Assembly (NCBI GenBank): GCA_021397835.1
Contig: JAJFZO010000272.1
Coordinates: 372,001 to 436,000 of the forward strand
Direction of reading: 5' to 3'
Source of the DNA: Moringa oleifera
Taxonomy: Eukaryota > Streptophyta > Magnoliopsida > Brassicales > Moringaceae
Length of the DNA: 64,000 nucleotides
Part shown: one piece after another, positions 13,580-26,192 of the stretch
Layout of the letters: the number at the start of each line of letters is the position of its first letter
Position numbering within the stretch: the first letter of the stretch is position 1
Program-made: the position numbers and the translations under genes
The notes under the pieces: generated by a model
Told to the model about the DNA's origin: nothing
What the model saw: the letters and a program-made list of their open reading frames with translations, nothing else
Databases searched by the model: none

Positions 13580-13740
13580 ATGACTTCCCAATAGCCATCG
13601 TTAGGCTCTCCTAATGCCAACAATGACTCCTATTCGGTAATCGTTAGGGCGACCCAGTGTAGATGTTTGGCAGCTTTAATAACTATCGTTGGGTCTTTGT
13701 TCAGTTTCTTTTATGCTGGCACTAGCATCTACCAACATCA
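13580..13740. repeat. Block 1 of the reference HOR (161 bp, three-monomer type)
   Basis: Monomer spacings 43, 56 and 62. It lacks the 62 bp monomer that follows the 40 bp one in the other blocks. It includes the CCCAGTGTAGATGTTTGGC stretch that is diagnostic for this block across the array. The count on 57203-57363 also gives 161 bp. Confidence 0.8.
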
Positions 13741-13988
13741 ACGACTGCTCAACAGTAGTCATTGGGCACTACCAATGCGAGCAACTATCATAGGGTCGTC
13801 TCTAAGTAGCCCTGGCGCCACTACTAGTGTCTATTGATGCTAACAACTACCTCTCAATAATGGTTGCATAGTCCTTGGGTTTCTTTTATGCTGGTGTCAT
13901 CATCTATCAACAATAATAACTACCCCACAACAATAACTCGACAGTTACTGGGTTCCTTCAATGCTGGCACGAGTCTCTGCTAGCATCA
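13741..13988. repeat. Block 2 of the reference HOR (248 bp, complete type)
   Basis: Spacings 40, 62, 73 and 73. It contains the monomer whose intact copies carry the 12 bp palindrome GCTAGTACTAGC (degenerate in this copy), followed by the TTATGCTGGTGTCATCATC monomer. Confidence 0.8.
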
Positions 13989-14208
13989 GCAACGTCCCTG
14001 CATAAGTTTTTGGGCTCCTCTAGTGCCCATTACTACTCCTTTGTCGTCGTTTGACTCCTTCTATGGTTGTCTTCATGTTTACCTGTGCTAGCAATTGCTA
14101 CTAGGCTAACGCTAGAAAAAACCAACGTTGATGTCTGCTAAGGCCCGCGACTGTTGTTAGGTCATTGCGAAGTTGCTCTAGTACTGACGCTATGCTTTAC
14201 TAGCATCT
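13989..14208. repeat. Block 3 of the reference HOR (220 bp, shortened type)
   Basis: Spacings 41, 61, 56 and 62. It holds the CTGCATAAGTTTTTGGGCTC landmark and the TTTGACTCCTTCTATGG stretch, the least monomer-like part of the HOR. The shortfall against 247 bp comes from two monomers lacking 10-16 bp after their core. Confidence 0.78.
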
Positions 14209-14399
14209 GTGATTGCCTGACAACAGTCATTGAGCTGTCCTAAATCTAGTGACTGTTAAAGGGTCGTCGCTGGGCTCCCCTAGTGCCGACGCTAACGTTT
14301 CCTAATGCCATCTTTTGCCAACACCTATAACTATCCTGCAACAAGAGCTAGACAATCATTTGGCTCTTTTAATGCTTTCCCTTGCATCTACTTATTCTA
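14209..14399. repeat. Block 4 of the reference HOR (191 bp)
   Basis: Spacings 40, 78 and 73, so one monomer is absent. It contains TGTCCTAAATCTAGTGAC and the CAACACCTATAACTATCC monomer. The parallel block at 57831-58024 is 194 bp. Confidence 0.78.
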
Positions 14400-14646
14400 G
14401 TGACTGCCTATCTATAATTGTTGGGCTCTCCCAACACCAATAACAGTCATGGAGTAATCGTCGCGCTTCCTTAGTGCTAGTATTATCATTTATGGACATC
14501 GGTAATTGCCTCGTAAAAATGAAAAAGCCACCCTTAGGTTTCCTTAATGTTGCACCGATGTCTTTCAACACCAGTAACTGCCCCGCACTAGTAATAAACG
14601 AGTCATTAGTTCCGCTCAAAGTTGGCACGAACGTCTACTAGCACCA
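14400..14646. repeat. Block 5 of the reference HOR (247 bp, complete type)
   Basis: Spacings 40, 62, 72 and 73. It starts with the perfect hairpin GTTGGGCTCTCCCAAC at 14420-14435 and includes the site that distinguishes zones M1 (TAAGGGAGCC) and L/M2/R (GCAAGGCAGCC). Confidence 0.8.
14420..14435. repeat. Representative hairpin motif GTTGGG-CTCT-CCCAAC
   Basis: A 6 bp perfect stem with a 4 base loop. Each block has a version of it at the junction between its first two monomers, so about eight occur per HOR. At other sites the stem is changed on both arms, e.g. GTTAGG/CCTAAC at 21865-21880 and 37757-37772, and GTTAAG/CTTAAC at 20224-20239 and 32481-32496. Many copies carry a mismatch. Confidence 0.75.
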
Positions 14647-14865
14647 GCAACTTCTTCACAACAGTCATTAGGCTCTCCAAATGCCAACCACTATTACTAG
14701 GGCATCGCTAAGCTCCTCTATTGCTTACCCTCGCGACAACCTATGTCGGCGACAACCGTTAGGCCATCATTGGGAGAACCTAGTGCAGATCTCTAGTGAC
14801 ACCAGCGCTCTTGCTGGTTCATTAACTAGCTCCCCTGGTACTTATGCTGGCCTCTACTAGTGCCG
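14647..14865. repeat. Block 6 of the reference HOR (219 bp, shortened type)
   Basis: Spacings 40, 62, 56 and 61, the same architecture as block 3, so blocks 2+3 and 5+6 are probably copies of one older complete+shortened pair. It contains the GGGGGAACCCAGCGCAGATC-like stretch. Confidence 0.78.
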
Positions 14866-15112
14866 ACGACTGCCCCGACATCAATCGTTGGGCTTTTCCA
14901 ACACGAGTAATCGTCATGCAGTCATCGCTAATGTCCCCCGATGTTGGCACTAGTATATATCGACATGAGCAACTACGTATAAAAATAGCTGAGAAGTCTC
15001 TTAGTTCACGTGGCGCTGACATCGATGTTTACCAACACCAACAACTGCCCCGCAGTAGTAGCTGAGTAGTCCTTAGTTCCCCCAATGCTAGAGCGCGCAT
15101 CTATGAGCACCA
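14866..15112. repeat. Block 7 of the reference HOR (247 bp, complete type)
   Basis: Spacings 41, 62, 72 and 72. It contains the CGACATGAGCAACTGC monomer and the AAAAATAGCTGAGAAGTCTC stretch, easy landmarks in every copy. Confidence 0.8.
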
Positions 15113-15359
15113 ACAACTTTCCCACAGTAGTTGTTGGGCTTTTCCAATACTAGCAAAAATCATGTGGTCATCGTTAGCATCCTCTAGTGCTGGCACTAGC
15201 ATCTATCAACACCAATAACCGTCCGTCACTATAACACGAAAGTCTTTTGGTTCACCAAGTGCTGGTTTTAACGTGTGCCGTCCCCAACAATGACCACACA
15301 ATAGCAGTTGGGCAATCCTTAGGTCCCCTAAAAAAAGCGCGAGCATCTACGTGCCCCAA
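15113..15359. repeat. Block 8 of the reference HOR (247 bp, runs into the next unit)
   Basis: Spacings 40, 62, 71 and about 74. It spans the phase-zero motif AAGTCTTTTGG used for numbering, so the numbering start lies inside a block rather than at a natural boundary. Confidence 0.78.
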
Positions 15360-16717
15360 GACTTCCTAATAGCCGTCGTTTGGCTCTCCTGACACGAACA
15401 ATGACTACCATTAGGCAATCATTGGGGTAACCCAGTGTAGTTGTTTGGTAGCTTTAGTGACTATCGTTTGGTCTTCGCTTTGTTTGTGCTAGCATTAACA
15501 TCTATTAGCTTCAATGACTCTCCAATAGCAGTCATTGGGCTCTACCAATGTGAGTGACAATCATTGAGTCATCGATAGGTTGGCCTGGTTCTAGTACTAA
15601 CATCTATCATTGCTAATAACTATCCTACAATAATGGTTAAGAAGTCCTTAGGTTCCTCTTATGCCGGTGTCATTATCTACCAGCTCTAATGACTACTCCA
15701 CAATAATAACTCGATAGTCGCTTGGTCCCTTCAAAGGTGGTGCGAATCTCTGCCAACACCAGCGACTTTCCTGCATAAGTTTTTAGGCTCTTCCAATGCC
15801 CACTACTACTGCTACATCGTCATTCGACTCCTTCTGTGGTTGCCTTCATGTCTACTTGTGCCAGCAACTACCACAAGGCTGGCATTAGGAAAGCCCAACA
15901 CTGATGTCTACTAAGGCTCGCGACTATCACTAAGTCATTACAGAGTTGCTCTAGTACTGACGCTGCGATCTACTAGCATTTGCGATTGCCTCACAATAAT
16001 CGTTGGGCTGTCCTAAATCCAATGACTATCAAAGAGTCGTCGTTGGGCTCCCCTGGTGCTGATGTTGGCATTTTCCAATGTCATCTTCTGCCAACACCTA
16101 AACCCCATAACAAAAGCTCGGCAGACATTGAGCTTTTTTAGTGCTTGCCCTTGCGTCTACCAATGCTAGTGACTGCCTAGCTATAGTCGTTGGGCTCTCC
16201 AAACATGAACGACGATCACAAGGTGATCATTGAGCTTTCCTGGTACTAGTACTAGCATTTATGGACATCGACAACTGCCTCGTAGAAACAATAAGGCTAC
16301 CCCTAAGTTCCCCTAGTGCTCACGTTGGCCTCTACCAATGCCGACGACTACCCCAACATCAGTCATTAGGCTTTTCCAACACCAGTAACTGTTATGTAGT
16401 CATCGCTAGTGTTCTTTAATGGTGGCACTGGTGTTTATCGACATGAGTAACTACATGCAAAGATAGTTGAGAAGTCTCATGGTTCGCCTTGTGCTGACAT
16501 CATTATCTACCAACACCAATAACTGTCTCATAGTAGTTGTTGAGTAGTCATTAGTTCCCCCAAAGCTGGAGCGAACATCTGCCAGTACCAATAACTTTCC
16601 CGCATTACTTATTACACGTTCCCAATACTAGTAACAATCATGCGGTCATCGTTAGTCTCCCCCGGTGCTGGCACTAGCATCTATCGACACTAGCAACTGT
16701 CCACCACAACAATAGGG
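15240..16717. repeat. HOR copy 9 (1,478 bp; about 300 bp deletion)
   Basis: Near 16310-16325, GTTCCCCTAGTGCT runs directly into CACGTTGGCCTCTACCAATG. The exchange occurred between two related monomers sharing CCCCTAGTGCT-like sequence, an in-register unequal exchange that removed a little more than one block. Confidence 0.88.
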
Positions 16718-18500
16718 AAGTCTTTTAGTTCACCTAGTGTTGTCGTCAACATGTGCTAACACCAATAATGACCCTACAATAGTAGTTAAGCAATCATTGG
16801 GTTCCCTAAACACAAGCGTGAGCATCTTCCTACCCTAAGACATCCAAACAGCCATCATTAGGCTCTCCTTACACCAACAATGACTGTTATTGGGCAATCA
16901 TTGGGGTAACCCAATGTAGATGTTTGATAGCTTTAGTGACTATCGTCGGGTCTTCCTTCAGTTTCATTTGTGCTAGCACTAACATTTACTAGCATTAATG
17001 ACTGCTCAACAGCAGTCATTGGGCTCTATCGATGCGAGTAACTATCATTAGGTCCTCGCTAGGTTGCCCCAGTGTTAGTACTAACACATATCATTGCTAA
17101 CAACTACCCTACAATAATGGTGATGCAGTCCTCGGGTTCCTTTTATGCTGGTGTTATCATCTGCTAGCACTAATAACTGCCCTGCAATAATAACTTGGCA
17201 ATCGCTCAGTTCCTTCAAAGCTGGTGTTAGTGTCTGCCAGCACCAGCGACATCCCTACATAAGTTTTTGGCCTCTCCTAGTGCCCACTACTACTGCTATG
17301 TTGTCGCTCAACTCCTTTTAAGGTTACCTTCATATCTACCTGTGCTAGCAACTGCCACTAAGCTAACGCTAGGAAAACCTAACACAAATGTCTGCTAATG
17401 CCCACGACTATCGCCAGGTCATTGTGGAGTTGCTCTAGTACTGATGTTGCGATCTACTAGCATTTACGATTGCTCGATAATAGTCATTGGGCTGTCCTAA
17501 ATCCAGTGACTATCAAAGGGTCGTCACTGGGTTTTCATGGTGCCGACACTACTGTTTCACAATGATATTTTCTGCTAACACCTACAATAACCTAGTAACA
17601 AAAGCTAGACAGACATTGGGCTCTTTCAGTGCTTGCCCTCGTGTCTACCTATGCCAATGACAGCCTAACTATAGTCGTTGGGCTCTCCCAACACAAGTGA
17701 TGGTCATAGGGTGATCGTTGGGCTTTCCTGGTGCTAGCACTAGCGTTTATAATTATCGACAACTGCCTCGTAAAAATGACAAGGCTACCCTTAAGTTCCC
17801 CTAGTGTTGGCCCCAGGTGTCTACCAACACCAATAACTACCCCGTAGTAGTAGTAAGGGAGCTGTTGGGTCCCCTCAAAGTTGGCACGAGGATCTACTAG
17901 CACCAGTGACTTCTTCACAATAGTCATTGGGCTCTCCCAATGCCAACCACTATTATTAGGGCATCGCTAAGCTCGTCCACTACTGGCCCTCATGACTACC
18001 TATGCCAGCAACAACTGTTAGGCCATCATTGGGGGAACCCAGCGCAGATTTCTATCAACACTAGCAGCTTTTGTTAGGTCATTGCATAGCTCCCTTAGTG
18101 CTTGCGCTGGCCTCTACCAATGCTGACGACTACCCCCGACATGAGTCGTTGGGCTCTTCCAACACCAACAAGTGTCATGTAGTCATCGCTAATATCTTTT
18201 GGTGCTTGCACTAGCATCTATTGACATGAGCAACCGCGTGTAAAGATAGCTGACAAGTCTCTTGGTTTACCTCATGCTGACATCAATGTCTGCCAACACG
18301 AACAATTACCCTGCAGTAGTAGCTGAGTAGTTGTTGGTTCCCAAAAAGCTGGAGCGAGTATCTGCCAGCGCCAACAACTTTTCTGCAGTAGTTGTTGCGC
18401 TTTTTCAATACCAGGAACAATCATGCGGTCATTGTTAGTCTCCCTCAGTGCTGGCACTCGTGTCTATCAACACTAGTAACTACCCGTCACAATAGTAAGG
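16718..18500. repeat. HOR copy 10 (1,783 bp, full length)
   Basis: Full-length M1 unit; TAAGGGAGCTGTTGGG near 17850 marks the subfamily. Confidence 0.9.
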
Positions 18501-20083
18501 AAGTCTTTTGGTTCATCTAGTGTTGGCGTGAATGTGTGCCAACACCAATAACGACCCCATTATGGTAGTTAGGCAATCGTTGGGTCCCTTAAAAATAAGT
18601 GCGAGCATCTGCTTGCCCTAACACTTCCCAACAGTGATCATTAGGCTCTCATAACAGCAACAATGACTACCATTAGGCAATCATTGGGGCAACCCAGCGT
18701 TGATGTTTACTAGCTTTAGTTACTATCATTGGGTCTTCGCTGAATTTCATTTGTCCTAGCACTGGCATCTACTAGCATTAACGACTACCCAACAATAGTG
18801 ATTGGGCTTTACCAATGCGAGCGACTACATTAGGTCATCGCTAGGTTGGCCCGGTACTAGTACTAGCGTGTATCGTTGCTAACAACTACCCTACAATAAT
18901 GGTTGGGTAGTCCTTGGGTTCCTCTTATGACGTTGTCATCATTTACCAGCACTAATAACTACCTCAAAACAATAACTCGACAGTCGCTTGGTTCCTTCAA
19001 AGCTGGAGTCAATGTCTGCCAATACCAGCGACGCCCCTGCATAAGTTTTTAGGCTTTCCTAGTGCCCACTACTATTGCTACGTCGTCGTTCGACTCTTTC
19101 TAAGGTTTCCTTTGTGTCTACTTGTGCCAGCAACTGCCACAAAGCTAACACTTGGAAAACCTAACGCAAATGTCTTCTAAAGCCCGCAACTGTTGCCAAG
19201 TCATTGCGAACTTACTCTAGCACTAACGCTGTTATCTATTAGCATCTGCGATGCCCGAAAATAGTCATTGGGCTGTCCTAAATCTAATGACTACTAAAAG
19301 GTCATCACTGGGCTCGCCCAATGTCGATGTAAGGATTTCCCAATGTTGTCTTCTGCTAACACCTATAACTACCTCATAACAAAACCTGGACAGTCATTTA
19401 ACTCTTTAGTACTTACCGTTACGTCTACCTATGCTAGTAAAAGAACCATTGCATCCTCTTAACATTGGCACGAGGGTCTACTAGCAATAGCAACTTCTTC
19501 ACAACAGTCATTGGGCTTTCCCAATACCAACCACCATTACCAGGGCATCATTAAGCTCTTTCATAGCTTACCTTCACGACTACCTATGCTAGCGATAACT
19601 GTGAGGCCATCATTGGGGGAACCCAATGCAGGTCTCTACCTACACCAACAGCACTTTCTGGGTCATTGCATAGCTCCCCTAATAGTCGTGCTGGCCTCTA
19701 CCAGTGCTGACGATTACCCCGACATCAATCGTTTTTGCTTTTCCAACTCAAACAACTATCATGCAGTCATCGTTAGTGTCCCCCGATGTTTACACTGTCA
19801 TATATCGACATAAGCAATTGCATGCAAAAATAGCAAAAAAGTCTCTTGTTTCGCCTCGTGCTAACATCAATGTCTGCCAACACCAACAGCTACCCCGTAG
19901 TAGTGGCTAAGTGGTCTTTGGTTCCTTCAAAGCTAGAGCGAGTATTTGCCAACACCAATAACTTTGCCGCAATAGTTTTTTGGCTTTTCTTATACCAGCA
20001 ATAATCATGTGGTCATTGTTAGTCTCCTTGGTGCTGGCATTGGCATTTATCGACAGCACCAACAGCCCACCGCAATAGCAGAG
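18501..20083. repeat. HOR copy 11 (1,583 bp; about 195 bp deletion)
   Basis: Near 19430-19445, CTACCTATGCTAGTAA joins AAGAACCATTGCATCC, skipping from block 4 into the third monomer of block 5. Because the M1-diagnostic segment sits at the junction it is only partly readable. Confidence 0.86.
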
Positions 20084-21724
20084 ATGTCTTTTGGTTCACC
20101 TAGTGCTGGCGTCGATGTGTGCCAACACCAATAACTAACCCATAATAGTAGTTGGGCAATCCTTGGGTTCCCTAAAAACAAGTGAGAGCATCTACCTGTC
20201 CCAACGACTTTCCAACAGCCATCGTTAAGCTCTCTTAACGCCACTAATGACAATCATTTAGCAATTATTGAGTTTCATTTGGGCTACCATTAGCATTTAC
20301 TTAAATCAATGACTACTCAACAGCAGTTATTGGCTCTACCAATGCGAGCGACAATCATTGGGTGGTCGCTTGGTTACCCCAATGCTAGTGTCATTATCTG
20401 CCAGCATTAATAACTACACCGCAATGATAACTCAGCAATCACTTGGTTCCTTCAAAGCTATCGCGAGTATCTTCCAGCACTAGCGACGTCCATGCATAAA
20501 TTTTTGGGCTCTTTCATTACCTGCTACTATAGCTACGTTATGATTCGACTCCCTTCATGTCTACTGTGTGAGCAATTGCCATTAGGCTAACGCTAGGAAA
20601 ACCCAACGCTGAAGTCTTCTAAGTCTGACGACCATCACCAGGTCATTACGGAGTTACTTTAGTACTGATGCTGCGATCTACCAGCATCTCCAATTGCCCA
20701 ACAACAATTGTTGGGCTGTCCTAAATCGAGCAACTATCAAAGGGTCGTCATTGGGGCTCCCCTGGTGTTGAAGCTAATATGTCCTAATTCTATATAGTTT
20801 TAACACCTATAACTACCTCGTAACAAAAGTTGAACGGCCATTTGGTTCATTTAGTGCTTGCCCTTGCATCTACCTGTTCTACTGACTGCTTAACAATAGT
20901 CATTGGGCTCTCCTAACGTGAGCGACGGTTGTGGGATGATCGTTTGGCCTTCCTCGTGCTAGTACTAGCGTTTATAGACATCAACAACTGCCTCGTAGCA
21001 GTGACAGGGCTGACTCCAAGTTTCCCTATTGTCAGCGATGGTGTTTGTCAACACCAGTAACTGCCCCGCACTAATAGTAAGGGAGTTGTTGGGTCTTCTT
21101 AAAGTTGACACGAGGGTTTATTAGGACCATCGACTTCTTCACAACAGTCATTGGGCTCTCTTAATGCCAACCACTACAACAAGGGTGTCGTTAAGCTCCT
21201 CTACTCCTTGCCTTCACGACTACCTATGCCAACGACTACCGTTAGGCCATCGTTGGGGCAACCCAGCTAAGATCTTTATCGATATCAACAGCTCTTGCTG
21301 GGTCATTACCAAGCTAGCCTAATGCTTGCGTTACCCTCTACCAGTGCCGATGACTACCCTGACATCAGTCGTTAGGCTCTTCCAACACCAATAACTGTCA
21401 TGTAGTCATCGCTAGTGTCCCTCACTGCTGGCACTGATGTCTATTAACATGAGCAAATGTGTGCAAAAATAATTGAGAAGTCTCTCGATTCACCTCGTGG
21501 TAATATTGGTGTCCACCAACACCAACAACTGCCCCATACTAGTAGCTGAGTAGTCGTTACTTCCCCCAAAGCTGGAGCGAGCATTTATGAGCACCAAAAA
21601 ATTTCCCACAATATTTTTTAGGCTTTCCCAATTATAGCAACAATCATGCGATCATCGTTAGTCTCCCCCAATGTTGGCACTGACATTTATCAACAGTAAC
21701 GACTACCCGTCACAAATAATAGGT
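20084..21724. repeat. HOR copy 12 (1,641 bp; two deletions)
   Basis: Near 20268-20272, CAATTATTG joins AGTTTCATTTGGG, dropping the diagnostic CCCAGCGTAGATG stretch. Near 20390, ATGCTAG joins TGTCATTATCTGCC, removing exactly one 72 bp monomer. The 20270-20660 part shares many private variants with copy 5. Confidence 0.88.
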
Positions 21725-22801
21725 AAGTCATTTAGTTCCCCTAGTTCCTTCGTTGACGTATGCCAACACTAATAACTAGCTCACAATAGTAGTTGAGCAA
21801 TCTTTAGGTTCTAAAAAAATAAGTACGAGCATCTGCGTGCCCCAATGACTTCCCATTAGCCATCGTTAGGCTCTCCTAACGCCAATAATGACTTGCATTG
21901 GGCAATCATTGGGGCAACCCAGGGTAGATGTTTGGTAGCTTTAGTGAATATTGTTGGGTCTTTGTTAAGTTTTGTTTGTGCTAGCAATGGCATCTATTAG
22001 CATTAACGACAGCTTAAAGATAATCATTGGGCTCGACCAATGCGAGCGATTGTCATTGGGTCATCGCTAGGTTGCCTTAGTGCTAGTACTAGCATCTATC
22101 ATTGCTAACAACTACCCCACAATAATGGTTGGGCAGTCTTTAGGTTCCTCTTATGCTGTTATGGTCATCTACCAACCCTAATAACTACACCGTAATAATA
22201 ACTCGACAGTCGTAAGGGAGCCATTGGGTCCCTCAAAGTTGGTATGAGGCGCTACTAGCACCAACGACTTCTTCACAATAGTCATTGGGCTCTCCCAATG
22301 CGAATCACTACTATTAGGGCGTGGTTAAGCTCCTACCCTGCTTGCCCTCATGACTACCTATGTGAGCAACAACCATTAGGCCATCATTGGGAGAACCTAG
22401 CATAGATCTCTATCGACACCAACAGCTATCGCTAGGTCATTGCACAGCTCCCCCAGTGCTCGTGCTAACCTCTACCAATGTCGACGACTACCTCGACATC
22501 AGTCGTTGGGATCTTCCAACACCAATAAGTGGCATGTAGTCATCGTTGGTGTCCTTCGATGATGGTATTGGCATCTATCGACATAAGCAAATGCGTGTAA
22601 AAATAACTGCCCTGCAATGGTAGCTGAGCAATCGTTAGTTGCCCCAGAGTTAGAGCAAGCATTTATTGGCACCAACAACTTTCCCACATTAGTTGTTGGG
22701 CTTTCCTAATACTAGTAACAATCACGCGGTCATCATTAGTCTTCTCGGTTGCTGGCACTGGAGTCTATCGACACAAGCAACTACCCACCGTAATAGCAAG
22801 G
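21725..22801. repeat. HOR copy 13 (1,077 bp; about 700 bp deletion)
   Basis: Near 22205-22215, AACTCGACAGTCG joins TAAGGGAGCCATTGGG, jumping from block 2 to block 5. The junction is about 11 bp out of monomer register. Confidence 0.88.
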
Positions 22802-24525
22802 AAGTCTTTTCGTTCACCTGATGCAAGCATCGATATGTGCCAACATCAATATCTACCCTACAATAGTAGTTAACCAATCGTTGGGTTCCTTAAAAACAAG
22901 CGCGAACATTTGCCTACCCCAACAACTTCCCAACAGCCATCTTTAGGTTCTCTTAATGCCAATAATGACTTCCATTAGGCAATCATTGTGGTAACCCAAC
23001 GTAGATGTTTGGTAGCTTTAGTGACTATCGTTGGATCTTCATTGAGTTTCATTTGTGCTATCACTGGCATCTACCATCTTCAACAACACATAACAGTAGT
23101 CATTGGGCTCTACCAATGCGAGCTATTATCATTAGGTCATCGCTACGTTGCCCCGGTGCTCGTACTAGTGCCTATTGATGCTAATAACTAACCTGCAATA
23201 ATGGTTGAGCAGTCCTTGGGTTCCTCTTATGCTAATGTCATCATCAGCCAGCACTAATAACTACCCCGTAATAATAACTCGGTAGTCGCTCGGTCCCTTC
23301 AAATCTGACGAGAGTGTCTGCTAGTACCAGCGACGTCCTTGCATTAGTTTATTGGCTCTTCCAGTGCCCACTACTAGTGCTACATCGTCGTTCGACTCCT
23401 TCTGTGGTTACCTTCATGTTTACATGTACCAACAACTGCCACTAGGTTAACATTAGGAAAATTAAACACTGATGCCTTCTAAGGCCCGTGACTGTCGCCA
23501 GGTCATTGAAGAGTTGCTCTAGTACTGACATTATGATCTACCAGCATCTGCGATTGCCCGACAATAATTTTTGGGCTATCATAAATCCTATGACTATTAA
23601 AAAGGTCATCGCGGAGCTTCGTCAATGCCGACGCTGGCATTTCCCAATGCTATCTTTTGCCAACATGTATAATTACCTCATAACAAAAGCTGGACAGTCA
23701 TTTGGCTCTTTTAGTGCTTTTCCTCGCATCTACCTATGCGAGTGACTACCTAGCTATAGCCATTGGGCTCCCCAAGACCAACGACGGTAATGGGGTGATC
23801 GTTTGGCTTCCTTCATGCTAGTACTAACGTTTATAGACATTGAAAACTGCCTTGTAAAAATGACAAGGTTGACCCTAGGTTCCCTTATTGTCGATGTTGG
23901 TGTCACCCAACACCAGTAACTAGGACCAACGACTTCTTCACAACAATCATTGGGCTCGCCCAATGCTAACCACTATTATAAAGGTGTCGATAAGCTCCTC
24001 TACTATTTCCCATCGTGACTACCTAAGCCAGTGACAACTGTTAGGCCATCATTGGGGGAACCGAGCGTAGATCTCTACTCATACTTGTAACTCTTAGTAG
24101 GTCCATGCGAAGCTAGCGTAGTGCTCGCGCTAGCCTCTACCAGTGTCGACAACTACCACGACATTAGTCATTGGGCTCTTCCATCAAGAGTAACTGTCAT
24201 GCAGTCATTGTTAGTGTCCTTTGGTATTGATATTGGTGTCTATTGACATGAGTAACTGCGTGCAAAAATAGCTAAGAAGTCTTTCGGTTCGTTGCCTCGT
24301 GGTGACATCAGTGACTGTTAACACCAACAATTGCCCCGCAGTAGTAGCTAAGTAGTTGTTACTTCACTCAAAGCTAGAGCGAGCATTTATGAGCCCTAAT
24401 AACTTTCTCACAATCGTTTTTAGGCTTTCCTAATTATAGCAACAATCATGCGATCATCATTAGTTTCCCTTGATGTTGACAATAGCTTCTATTGACACCA
24501 GCAACTACTCGCTGCAATAGCAGGA
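22802..24525. repeat. HOR copy 14 (1,724 bp; one-monomer deletion)
   Basis: Near 23913-23921, CACCAGTAACTA joins GGACCAACGACTTC, removing the monomer with the M1-diagnostic site. The rest is a standard M1 unit. Confidence 0.87.
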
Positions 24526-26192
24526 AAGTTTTTTTCGTTCACCTAATTCTAGGGTCGATGTGTGCCAACACCAATAACTCAACCACAATAGTAATTGTAC
24601 AATCGTTGGATTCCCTAAAAACAAGTGCGAGCATTTGCTTACCCAAAAGACTTCCCAACAGCCGCCATTAGGCTCTCCTAACTTCAAGAATGACTTCCAT
24701 TGGGCAATCATTGGGTCAACCCAGCATAAATGTTTGGCAGCTTTAGTGACTATCATTGGGTCTTTGTTGAATTTCGTTTGTGCTAGCACTGGCATCCATA
24801 AATATCAACGACTACCCAATAATAGTCATTGGGCTCTACTAATGCGAGCGACTATCACTGGGTCATCGCTAGGTTGCCTTGGTGCTAGTACTAATGTCTA
24901 TCAATGCTAACAGCTACCTTGCAATAATGGTTGGGCAGTCTTTGGGTTTCTCTTATGCTGGTGTCATCATCTATAAGCATTAACAACTATCCCTCAATAA
25001 TAACTCGGCAGTGACTAGTTTCCTTGAAAGTTGGTGGATGTCTACCAGTACCAGTGACATTACAGCATAAGTGTTTGGGCTCTTTCAGTGCCCATTACTA
25101 TTACTACGTCGTCGTTCGACTCTTTTTGCGGTTACTTTCATGTCTACCTATGCCAGCAACTCCCACTAGGCTAACGCAAGGAAAACGCAACGTTGATGTC
25201 TGCTAAGGTCCGTGACTGTCATTAGGTCTTTACAAAGTTGCTTTAGTACTGATGTTGCAATGTATCAGCATCTGCAATTGCTCGACAATGTGCTATTCTA
25301 AATCCAGTGACTATCAAAGGGTCGTTGCTAAGCTCTTTTGGTGTCGATGCTAGTGTTTCCCAATGCCTTCGTTGGGCTCCCATAATACTAGTGACGGTCA
25401 TGGGGCGATTGTTGGGCTTCCCTAGAGCTCGTACTAGCGTTTGTAGACATTGGCAACTACCTCGCAGAAATGACAAGCTTGCCTCTAAGTTCCCTTAGTG
25501 TTGGCTCGATGAGTTCCAACACCAAATAACTACATGCAGTAGTAGTAAGTGAGATGCTGGGACCCCTCAAAGTTGGCACAAGGGTTTTCTAGCACCACTA
25601 AATTCTTCATAATAGTCATTGGGCTCTTTCAATGCTAACCACTACTAGTAGGGCGTCGTTAAGCTCCTCTACTGCTTGCCCTCGCGACTACCTACGTCAG
25701 CGACAACTATTAGGCCATCATTAGGGGAATCCAATGCAGATCTCTACCGACACTAGCGGCTCTTGTTGGGTCATTGCATAGCTCCCCCTTGTGCTCACAC
25801 TGGCCTTTATAAGTGCCAAAGACTTCCCTAACATCACTCGTTGGGCTCTTTCAACCCCAGTAACTATTATGCAGTCATCGTCAGTGTCCCCCGGTGCTAG
25901 CACTAGCATGTATTGACATGAGCAACTACATGCAAAAATTGCCGAGAAGTGGCTTTGTTTCCCTCATGGTGACATCGGTGTCAGCCAACACTAACAACTG
26001 CCCTGCAGTAATAGCTGAGTAGTCGTTGGTTCCCTAGAAGCCGAAGCAAGCATTTGCCAACGCTAACAACTTTGCTGCAGTAGTTGTTAGGCTTTCTTAA
26101 TGTAAGCAATAATCATGAGGTCATTGTTAGTCTCCCCCGGCGTTAGTACTAGCGTCTAGCGACACCAGCAACTACTCGTCGTAATAATAAGG
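24526..26192. repeat. HOR copy 15 (1,667 bp; about 115 bp deletion)
   Basis: Near 25360-25370, TTTCCCAATGCC joins TTCGTTGGGCTCCC, removing the CAACACCTATAACTACCCC monomer and part of the following one in block 4. Confidence 0.87.

Larger units (their letters stand above)
13460..15239. repeat. HOR copy 8 (1,780 bp; reference unit)
   Basis: I used this full-length copy to work out the internal structure. Marking each monomer core (ACAACT-like) gives spacings that repeat as 40, 62, 72, 72 and shortened versions, which divide the unit into eight blocks. The next entries give these blocks. The same block sizes (245, 219, 246, 246, 161, 248, 219, 194) come from an independent count on 56247-58024. 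Confidence 0.92.

Noticed and set aside
13460..15239. A fixed 28 bp unit explaining all block size differences (247, 219, 191)
   Set aside because: The differences near 28 and 56 bp look regular, but monomer spacing shows that they come from separate shortenings of 10-16 bp in two monomers, or from loss of one monomer, not from one repeated 28 bp deletion.
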